The notes under the pieces were generated by a model. It searched no databases and had not been told where the DNA came from. It was given only the letters and a program-made list of their open reading frames with translations. Positions 57,729 to 64,000 of a stretch of 64,000 nt of DNA are shown piece after piece. The stretch is from assembly GCA_014904985.1 (NCBI GenBank), contig MU128916.1:384193-448192 (forward strand), in the 5' to 3' direction. The translations under genes and the position numbers were made by a program. Source of the DNA: Hydnum rufescens UP504. Its lineage: Eukaryota; Basidiomycota; Agaricomycetes; Cantharellales; Hydnaceae. Position 1 is the stretch's first letter; every line of letters begins with the position of its first letter.

Positions 57729-58818
57729 ACACTTGCCAATCGAGTTCTCAATCGGATCTGAGCAGTGTTGCGAAAAAGGCACCACTTTTTTTTTTGCTGA
57801 AAGGCACAAGTCTTTTCTTGTGAAAGGTACCCACTTTTTTTGTGCCAGTCCGCACTTCACTGGAATCCGCTGTAAGAGAATCGGGAAATATTCGAGATGC
57901 TACGCTTCCAAGAACTGGGCTGTAAACTGCTGGGTCTACCCTAGAAGGGATTTCAGCAAGCTTCCAGAAAAAATTATGTGAAAAAGAACCCCGCGCGATC
58001 TTTCAAAACTGAGCCCTGAGACCCTGACTTGCGCCGTGACATCGCCCCATCGGATATCGGTACCGCCCCATATTATGACCGACTTCGGAGCTGAGATGGA
58101 AGACGTCGAGGGGAAAGTCTTTCCTACTATGAACCATACTGTTGACTCATTGGGGCGGCATCAGGGATTCCTTGTGCTTTGAGGACTCATTCACGATGAC
58201 AACGAGCTCTGGTGAAGGACTTTGTGGTTTGTTTTCTGTTGTTGGGTACACAACAACACCAAACATCGTGGTGTTGTAAGTGCAGACTCCCTACCCAGTC
58301 TCTTACGTAACAGCACTAATGTTTGGTGTTGTTTGCTGTACTACAGAGACTGGAGGCAGACTCCTACCCAGTCCTTATGGTTTGTTTACGTTTGTTGTTG
58401 GTGGCGGGAAACTTACCATAAGGACTGGGCAATGATTTCAAACTCCGCTTGAACTATGTTTCGGGTGCAAATTCGGTAGCCCGTCTATTAGCATAATATT
58501 TCAACACACACAAGTTTAACTTTCTCTTTCTCGTTTTCTGGTTGCAGGAAGCCCGTCTCAGTAATTTTCACACAAACTAATTTTTTGATATGAATTATAT
58601 GGAAGTTCCGCATCCAATCACACACAACGCCCAAAGCTAAGTATCGGGATTGATTTTCGGAAGGCGGATCTATTTCGATTTAGCTCATGGCGGAGTCTGA
58701 ACCGGACTTCGAAATGATTGGCCTCCAGTCTCTGTAGTACAGCAAACAACACCAAAACATCAGTGGCTGTTACGTAAGAGACTGGTAGAGTCCTTTGGGG
58801 GAAAAACCCTTTTGGGGG
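57729..58818. other. Joined duplicate of 54888-55960, between hAT copy 1 and unit 10
   Basis: Contains only the right end of the Tc1/mariner element (57729-57872), then upstream flank, the palindrome nest and M1 copy 3. It ends with the 'cctttgggggaaaaaccctt' string, which is followed here by regulator exon 3 rather than by M1. Both edges are abrupt joins. Confidence 0.6.
58424..58729 (+). repeat. MITE family M1, copy 3 (unpaired)
   Basis: Same ~305 bp element as at 55572; ends 'gaaatgattggcctccagt'. Here the inverted partner is missing because the sequence jumps into unit 10. Confidence 0.7.
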
Positions 58819-60081
58819 ATATACTCACCGCATGCGACTTGCAGCCATCGGCAAGAAATTCGTACTGTAGGCAAACGGCGGTATGTGATTCGTCGCCTTT
58901 GGAAGGGAATTGTATAGAAAATGGTGAGACCGTTCGCTATGAGACGATACAAGCCATGGACATACCTCAACAGATGGGTCAGTATGTGCCACATTCGTTC
59001 CCATTGCCATTGGGAACGAAGATGGTGCGAAGATGTAAGGACTGCGAACAATTTCCTGTTCGACCTCCTCTTTCTCCGTAGCCACCTGCATAGGGAAGGT
59101 ATGCGAAGACTCAGAGGACGAGCGTGGATCGCTGTCTGACAGATAGGGGTAATGCAGCTGAGTGTCAACAATGCTGCGACGACTGAAATTTGGATGAGTT
59201 CTGTCTGAGGGGTCCGATAGGAATGACTGGCTTCCACTCTGGTCTCCGATCCCCGTGGATGGAGAGGGTCTGGACCCAGAGCAGGGAAGGAATCCAGGAT
59301 GGACCTGCCCGGATGAGAAACAGGAGGGAGTAACAGGGGATCATTTGACGTGGGCGGACGAGTCCCAGAATGATGAAGGTAGCTGTGAGAAGGATGCATT
59401 GAAAGAGAACCACCGAAGAGATCGTGTGTTAGGGTTTCGTTCCCTGATCGTTCCTGAAATACCCCAAATGTACTAGGAGATGGATAAAGTCTGGAGCTAT
59501 CCAACGATCCCTTGGGAGGGGTGGGCGGCCTCTTTGACACCCCTGTACGTGAAATAATCCCGCTCACATGTGGTGTCGTGTCCGGAGGGGATTGCGTGCT
59601 GGAAGGGGTTGCGGGACTTGCTCCGACATCATTGGAGGACCGCTTTTGTGAACGGCGGGGGCGAATTGAGAGAGGCCAAAAATCGTGGTGGATTTGGACT
59701 CGACGATGACGACCGGGGCCACGCCGTCTTGGTTCATCGTCATAGTCACACTGTGGGCTACTTCGTCTGATGCATGTGGAGCAGACTGGGTGGGCCCCAT
59801 CGCATTTTATTTTACGAGAACGACTAAGAAAATCCGACTTAGGATAAAGCGCCGAGGGCGCATGGAATATGACGAAGAACGGCACACCATTGGTGACAAG
59901 CCAAATAAACGCGACGTCTATTTTTTCCAGCTTCCTTGGCAGGATCCATATTGGGTATATTTGGAGCTGGAGAAGAGGGGGAAGGCCGATCACTGCTCAC
60001 GTCACCGCCCAATGTACCATCGAAGTCGGGAAAACGGAGAATAGTGAAATTGTCATCAGAATGCTGATCAGTTTCCTTCAT
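58819..60081 (-). pseudogene. Zn(II)2Cys6 transcription factor, unit 10 (exons 1-3 only)
   Basis: Almost identical to the 5' part of unit 9: ATG at 60081 (MKETDQHSDDNF), zinc cluster ending CIRRSSPQC, linker in exon 2. Unlike unit 9, the stretch after PDTTP is in frame (HVSGIISRTGV), but one base is missing near 59271 (GPDPLHPRG). The copy ends exactly at the intron 3 donor (58819), so exons 4-15, including all of the middle homology region, are absent. Confidence 0.72.
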
Positions 60082-60432
60082 GCTCTGAACTGAAATTTGA
60101 TGTCCGAGGCCGAACAGTAGTTTGGGGGCATGTCCAACGTACTGGACGAGTGGTACTGAAAGCTGCTGACCCAGTATTAACTGGCACTCTAGACAGCAGT
60201 TCCTGGTGGCTTGGCTACGCGCAACCGAATTAGTAGCCGGCTGTATAAGCTCGACAAATCATTTCACATATACATGTGGAAAAGGCGTACAGTATGTGGG
60301 AACATCCAGAGCACTGGCTGAGCTCAAGAAATCCGTAAGTAGCAGAGCTAGACTCACTGGCTTATGCTGAACTGCGGAACATCAACGCAGCCTAAGAAAT
60401 TACGAAAAATCTTTCTTGTGAAATGACGTGCG
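60082..60432. other. Upstream flank of unit 10
   Basis: Same as 53990-54345, with a handful of substitutions and indels. No gene seen. Confidence 0.5.
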
Positions 60433-61113
60433 GGGCGTACCACTTTTTTTGCTGAAAGGCACAAGTGTTTCTTGCGAAAAGACACCCACTTTTTTTTGTG
60501 CAGTCCGCACTTCACTGAAATCCACTGTAAAATGGCAATCAAATTGTGTGCGGTGCTCATTGCGGATGTAAATGATCGGTGGGTGCAGTAAAAATTTAGG
60601 CCTTTTCGCAACATCTGCTCAGATCCGATCGATGAACTTGATTTGCGGGTGTGGGGATTTCCGAAATCTAAACATGAGCACTAGCAATGACTTGCCCAAC
60701 CACTCCCCTCCAGCGACAATTCCGAAAGTCTATTCAGATGACTTGAAAGCTTGCATACCCGTTCTGAATGATGGCATGAGCCTGGAGGAGATTTGCCACA
60801 TCCTTGGTGTCAAGCACAGTCTTGTGTATATGACTCTCATATGGACTTCCCTATGATCCAGATCATGCTAGGAGGGACTGCCGTTGGTTTCATTGGTTCA
60901 CTTGTTGAATGCAATCACACCCCGTACCCCAACAAGGGCGAAATGTAGGCTGTCAATACTGATGTGGAAACTACTTGCCAAATCGAGTTCATCAATCGGA
61001 TCTGAGCAGATGTTGCGAAAAGGCACCACTTTTTTTTTGCTGAAAGGCACAAGTCTTTCTTGTGAAAGGTACCCACTTTTTTTGTGCAGTCCGCACTTCA
61101 CTGGAATCCGCTG
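60433..61113. mobile_element. Tc1/mariner-like element, copy 2
   Basis: Duplicate of 54346-55022, including the same small inversion at its left end. Left terminus at 60527 next to TA (60528-60529), right terminus at 61113 next to TA (61114-61115). The helix-turn-helix frame is uninterrupted here (about 60671-60856, plus strand: NDGMSLEEICHILGVKHSLV) but still stops at TGA before any catalytic domain. Confidence 0.7.
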
Positions 61114-61664
61114 TAAGAGAATCGGGAAATATTCGAGATGCTACGCTTTCCAAGAACTGGGCTGTAAACTGCTGGGTCTACCCTAGAAGGGATTTCAGCA
61201 AGCTTCCAGAAAAATTATGTGTAAAAGAACCCCCGCGCGATCTTTCAAAACTGAGCCCTGAGACCCTGACTGCGCCGTGACATCGCCCCATCGATATCGG
61301 TACCGCCCCCATATTATGACCGACTTCGGAGCTGAGATGGAAGACGTCGAGGGAAAGTCTTTCTACTATGAACCATAACTGTTGACTCATTGGAGGCGGC
61401 ATCAGGGATTCCTTGTGCTTGAGGACTCATTCACGATGACAACGAGCTCTGGTGAAGGACTTTGTGGTTTGTTTTCTGTTGTTGGGTACACAACAACACC
61501 AAACATCAGTGGTGTCTGTAAGTGCAGACTCCTACCCAGTCTCTTACGTAACAGCACTAATGTTTGGTGTTGTTTGCTGTACTACAGAGACTGGAGGCAG
61601 ACTCCTACCCAGTCCTTATGGTTTGTTTACGTTTGTTGTTGGTGGGCGGAAACTTACCATAAGG
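61114..61664. other. Upstream flank and palindrome nest, second copy
   Basis: Duplicate of 55023-55571 with few differences. The GTCCTTATGG / CCATAAGGAC hairpin is at about 61611-61666. No gene seen. Confidence 0.5.
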
Positions 61665-61972
61665 ACTGGAGGCAATGATTTCAAACTCCGCTTGAACTAT
61701 GTTTCGGGTGCAAATTCGGTAGCCCGTCTATTACGTAATATTTCAACACACCACAAGTTTAACTTTCTCTTTCTCGTTTTCTGGTTGCAGGAAGCCCGTC
61801 TCAGTAATTTTCAACACAAACTAATTTTTTGATATGAATTTATGGAAGTTCCGCATCACAATCACACACAACGCCCAAAAGCTAAGTATCGGGATTGATT
61901 TTCGGAAGCGGATCTATTTCGATTTAGCTCATGGCGGAGTCTGAACCGGACTTCGAAATGATTGCCTCCAGT
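61665..61972 (+). repeat. MITE family M1, copy 4
   Basis: The cleanest copy: starts ACTGGAGGCAATGATTTC and ends GAAATGATTGCCTCCAGT, which are inverted repeats of each other. Confidence 0.75.
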
Positions 61973-62038
61973 CTCTGTAGTACAGCAAACAACACCAAAC
62001 ATCAGTGCTGTTACGTAAGAGACTGGGTAGGAGTCTGG

Positions 62039-62347
62039 ACTGGAGGCAATCATTTCGAAGTCCGGTTCAGACTCCGCCATGGGGCTAAATCGAAATAGAT
62101 CCGCTTCCGAAAATCAATCCCGATACTTAGCTTTGGGCGTTGTGTGTGATTGCGATGCGGAACTTCCATAAATTCATATCAAAAAATTAGTTTGTGTTGA
62201 AAATTACTGAGACGGGGCTTCCTGCAACCAGAAAACGAGAAAGAGAATGTTAAACTCGTGGTGTATTGAAGTATTACATAATAGACGGGCTACCGAATTT
62301 GCACCCGAAACATAGTTCAAGCGGAGTTTGAAATCATTGCCTCCAGT
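62039..62347 (-). repeat. MITE family M1, copy 5 (inverted)
   Basis: Starts ACTGGAGGCAATCATTTCG and ends 'catTGCCTCCAGT', directly before the hAT terminus at 62348. With copy 4 it forms a palindrome around a 66 bp spacer. Confidence 0.75.
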
Positions 62348-64000
62348 TAGTGTTGCCGCGACTTGACTTGGCGTGACTTGGACTTGACTTCGGGGGACTC
62401 TGTGAGATTTCCGAATGGCTTGACTTATCTCCGAAGTCCAAGTCAGATTCGGGATTCGGCTTGCGCTCAAGACTGACTCCAGTCACATATATTATGTAAT
62501 TACAGTCGAGCACGTCCTTAGTCTTCAACCAATGCTTCCAGCATCTTGTCCAATTCCGTACCCTCGGCACCTAATATATCTTGAAGCGTGTTCACGTCAT
62601 CATCCTGGTCAACCTGCATATCGGTAATCGGGGTCTTCCAGCCATCCATGAAGTCCAGCCGCTTTTTCTTCAGCATAAACTTCAGCATCTGTAAGGCTTC
62701 CATAAGCTCGGGCTTAATGCGATTCCGCCTTTTGGTCATGGTCTCGGAGCTTGATGAAAAGACACGCTCGCACGGGACCGACGAAGCTTGAATCGGTAAA
62801 TAGTCCATTGCCATCCTGGAACCACGTTGGGTATATGTGTTCGTTCTCCTATAGGGGCACGGTATTAGTATATGACTGAAATTGGAGTCGAACACAATCC
62901 GCACCTGCCAGAATGCAAGTATAGGTTTTGAACGCGGAGTCCGCTTTGCAGACATATATGCTAGGTATTCATGATCAATGCTGGTTTCGTCATTTTCACC
63001 ATCTTCGTCGTCATCTGCATCAACAAGGCCAAGCATGATTCGTGCATTCTCATGGATTTCAGTTGCCGATGTCCCATTCGGAGTTGTATTCGAGTCTCCT
63101 GCCCTATACTGCACAAGCTAAATAAACATTATGAGTTAGTGCGCCAAAGTGACTCGAAAGCTATGCCAAACCTCGTCTTTTATCCACTCCACTGCCATCT
63201 CCGCTTCTATTGGGTCCCAATTCCTGATGATGAAGGATAACTTGATCGCCGGATTAAGAGCTGTATGGTAAATCTTGTCAGTATATCGTATGGGGCAAGT
63301 GTAATATATGAATAGCATACCCATCGCAATCACATATGCACAAGTTTTGCCTGCCTTCTCATGGTATTGGTTAAGTCGCTCCATACCCTCTAGCACAAAT
63401 GGCGTAACGTCCGGATTCTTTGCCATATGTTCCTCCCACCGATTTTGAAGGGACTGGAAGGCCGGCAAAGTGCCACTAAGGATCGGGGTGGCCTCGCCCG
63501 ACATCAACTGCTGAACGGAATGTGGATACTGGTACGTTACATGTGAGCCCGCAGAGAGTTGAAGAAATGTGATCAAAGACATACCGCTAAGACACGTCGT
63601 ATCTTCTCTGCCATTTTCCACTCATCGTCGCTTAAGGTCTTGTTTTGGAGGTCACGATACTTGCGCCGAGCAAACATTGCCGTGATTGCCTGAGAATACA
63701 ATCAGCCTAGGTACGTAAATCCATCCTTTTTGGCAGCTTACCGGTCGTGCTGGTATCACCCTGTCCAACATCCCATGTACTGAATCCCATCTCTGTGTCT
63801 ACATCTCGAAGGAGTTCGAGCTCAGGGACTCGTGGGACAAATTCCCCATCCTCATTGCCCTTTTTGATTATTTCGAGGAACCCTATGCGGCGATCATTGG
63901 ATGCACGGATAGTGTTGATGAGATTGCGTAGCCGACCCATAACGTCGCCTTCGGGCACTTTCTTCAGGAGTGTCAGGATATGTTGAACCGCGATATTAAT
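62348..64000 (-). mobile_element. hAT transposon copy 2, runs off the window
   Basis: Terminus TAGTGTTGCCGCGACTTGAC at 62348. Transposase exons continue to the right edge, including a segment (63780-64000) that copy 1 lacks. The other terminus is not in the window. Confidence 0.75.
62518..63958 (-). pseudogene. hAT transposase, copy 2 (partial)
   Basis: Blocks in order: LRNLINTIRASNDRRIGFLE, then VPELELLRDVDT followed (after one extra base) by RWDSVHGMLDR-type sequence, as in hAT transposases. Then the EATPILSGTLPAF exon (63621-63136), an intron with donor GTTTGG after WIKDE, then the exon with RMAMDYLPIQASSVPCERVF (62818-62518), ending LDKMLEALVED. An extra base sits in WFQ-D near 62817. 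The catalytic region upstream is beyond the window. Confidence 0.75.

Larger units (their letters stand above)
52722..63785. repeat. ~6.1 kb near-identical tandem duplication
   Basis: 52722-57725 and 58819-63785 are the same sequence in the same order (unit 5' part, flank, Tc1/mariner, M1 pair, hAT). The offset drifts only from 6097 to 6062. The copies differ mostly by single-base indels. The stretch between them (57729-58818) is itself a third, partial copy. Confidence 0.75.

Noticed and set aside
1..64000. CRISPR arrays, tRNA or rRNA genes
   Set aside because: No regular short repeats with unique spacers, and no tRNA-like or rRNA-like stretches were recognised.

Overview
This window looks like repeat-rich nuclear DNA of a basidiomycete fungus, most likely an agaricomycete. 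The grounds are dense 50-65 bp GT-AG introns, a Zn(II)2Cys6 regulator family with the agaricomycete-type middle homology region, and a mix of tyrosine-recombinase-type, Copia, hAT and Tc1/mariner mobile elements. No bacterial-type operon, CRISPR array, rRNA or tRNA was seen.

Layout. From 2.3 to 60.1 kb the window is dominated by a head-to-tail array of one gene family on the minus strand. I count seven complete units, one nearly complete unit and two fragments. Stop-to-start spans are 2264-5899, 7544-11177, 12395-15867, 17372-20869, 23443-26965, 28396-31935, 33463-37992, (42390-44606), (46663-49213), 50378-53989 and (58819-60081). The period is about 5-6 kb and includes long conserved spacers. 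A degenerate piece also lies inverted on the plus strand at 22705-23035. Each unit encodes a large Zn2Cys6 transcription factor. For unit 1 I could assemble a consistent 15-exon, 942-codon reading frame with 14 GT-AG introns. The other units carry one or more frameshifts, a truncation, or an internal duplication.

The left edge (1-1890) is the 5' part of a DIRS/Ngaro-like retroelement (Gag with zinc knuckles, start of reverse transcriptase). At 39.15-40.63 kb lies a decayed gene for a bacterial ManC-type mannose-1-phosphate guanylyltransferase. It has a damaged second copy at 45.75-46.66 kb inside a noisy segmental duplication. A 5'-truncated Copia element (40.69-42.35 kb) separates them. The right end (54.3-64.0 kb) is a nest of elements: two Tc1/mariner-like copies with TA target duplications, five copies of a ~305 bp inverted-repeat element, and two hAT transposases. 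It is laid out as a ~6.1 kb near-identical repeat that also includes the 5' part of a regulator unit.

Cross-cutting themes. (1) Whole units, gene plus spacers, have multiplied in tandem. (2) Small inversions recur just upstream of the regulator genes. (3) The Copia and ManC relics have lost key residues or gained stops at CpG sites, as expected from deamination of methylated silenced DNA. (4) Near-identical duplicates differ mainly by single-base indels that break different exons in each copy. Some of the apparent pseudogenisation may therefore be sequence or assembly error rather than biology.
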